Shown piece after piece: positions 63,127 to 64,000 of a stretch of DNA of 64,000 nucleotides (position 1 is its first letter; every line of letters begins with the position of its first letter). The translations under genes were made by a program, and so were the position numbers. Source of the DNA: Bartonella tribocorum CIP 105476 (GTDB taxonomy: Bacteria; Pseudomonadota; Alphaproteobacteria; Rhizobiales; Rhizobiaceae); assembly GCF_000196435.1 (NCBI RefSeq), contig NC_010161.1, positions 248,001 to 312,000 on the forward strand, read 5' to 3'. Below the pieces are notes generated by a model, which was given only the letters and a program-made list of their open reading frames with translations, was not told the origin of the DNA and searched no databases.

Positions 63127-64000
63127 GATGAATCAAATTCATTTTTTAATGTATCGCACGCGAGTGATTTTTTCTCATTTTGCATGATAGAATCACGATC
63201 ATAAGCACGAACGATAGCAGCAACAAGCGGGTGGCGTACAACATCTTTTTCATCAAAGCGCACAATTGTGATATTTTCTACATTTGAAAGAATGCGGATT
63301 GCTTCAATAAGACCCGATTTTTGCCCTATAGGCAAATCAATTTGGCTTACATCACCGGTAACGATCATACGGGTTCCTTCTCCAAGACGTGTGAGGAACA
63401 TCTTCATTTGCATGGGGGTCGTATTTTGTGCCTCATCAAGAATAACAGCGGCATGGGCAAGTGTTCGCCCGCGCATAAAGGCGAGAGGAGCAATTTCTAT
63501 GACACCAGAAGCTAAAATACGTTCTATTTTTGCAGCAGGTATCATATCATAAAGAGCATCGTAAAGTGGTCGTAAATAGGGGTCGACTTTTTCTTTGAGA
63601 TCACCGGGAAGAAACCCCAGATGTTCTCCAGCTTCAACAGCCGGCCGTGAGAGAATAATTCGCTCAACGATACCACGTTCTAGAAGCATAGCAGCATGAG
63701 CAACAGCAAGATACGTTTTTCCTGTTCCTGCTGGTCCTACACCAAACACAAGTTCAGTATGCTCCATAGCGCGTATATAAGTATCTTGTGTTGGCGTCCT
63801 TGCATGAATTATTTTTTTATGGATACTCAACTGTGCTGGTATACGTTTGGCAGATTTTTGTGTTATGGTGCCTTCTTTCTGCTTCTGTGATATAGTTGCC
63901 ATAGCAATTGCTCCTTTTATATCTGATAAAGTGAGCTCTTGATGTGTTTTTGCACGTTCATAAAGCTGCTGCAATACATATCGCGCTCGCTTTATGACAG
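63123..64000 (-). CDS. PhoH-like ATPase (YbeZ), 5'-truncated by window edge
   Basis: This part of the PhoH/YbeZ protein has Walker [16 protein letters not shown], Walker [21 protein letters not shown] and the C-terminal segment [13 protein letters not shown]. The frame stays open to the last base of the window, so the N-terminal region lies beyond. YbeZ works with YbeY in RNA metabolism; nucleotide-dependent helicase activity is inferred from the family. The stop overlaps the ybeY start. Confidence 0.93.

Overview
This is an AT-rich alphaproteobacterial chromosome segment. Gene content and order point to Bartonella (Hyphomicrobiales). The evidence is an Omp10-type lipoprotein, the rhizobial orders secA-PPIase-argJ-mutT and phoH-ybeY-tlyC-lnt-(XRE)-metK-trmB-rimP-nusA-ylxR-infB-rbfA-truB, a class Ib ribonucleotide reductase operon, and many decayed phage-integrase fragments in long gene-poor spacers. 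The species cannot be fixed from the sequence alone. I see no rRNA, tRNA, CRISPR array, intact IS element or intact prophage.

Layout. 1-6 kb: the end of galU, then kdsD (LPS sugar supply), an Omp10-like lipoprotein, a degenerate NtrC-like regulator and a cardiolipin-synthase-type phospholipase D. 6-12.3 kb: guaB, a small unannotated basic protein gene, an RsmB-type rRNA methyltransferase, guaA and ugpQ. 13.2-17.5 kb: the ugpBAEC glycerol-3-phosphate importer behind a candidate Pho box. 18.9-21.6 kb: a ZnuABC-type metal importer on the minus strand behind a large Zur-like double palindrome. 21.7-25.9 kb: nrdHIEF behind an NrdR-box palindrome and a long leader. 25.9-31.3 kb (minus): prmC-prfA, a Fur-family regulator, and secA with an overlapping 19-codon upstream reading frame. 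31.7-34.5 kb: a periplasmic PPIase, argJ and mutT. 34.5-36.2 kb: three integrase remnants. 36.2-40.7 kb (minus): an NlpC/P60 protein, leucyl aminopeptidase, coaA and asparaginase. 40.9-42.8 kb: hslVU. 42.8-64 kb (minus): an RsmC-like methyltransferase, pnp, rpsO, then the translation/RNA cluster truB to phoH. This last stretch is interrupted between truB and rpsO by a plus-strand MFS gene and two integrase remnants.

The coding genes are mostly housekeeping: purine synthesis, protein export, translation and ribosome maturation, envelope lipids and lipoproteins, and nutrient import. The unusual material lies between them. At least eight copies of the 5' end of one phage integrase gene, each with a similar leader of roughly 170 bp, are scattered through the spacers at every stage of decay. 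One copy visibly died by a 17-bp tandem duplication. Other notable signals are the short reading frame overlapping the secA start, the palindromic operators before znuCBA and nrdHIEF, a small open frame plus hairpin in the nrd leader, a hairpin in the rpsO leader that may bind S15, and an NtrC-type protein without the sigma-54 contact loop.
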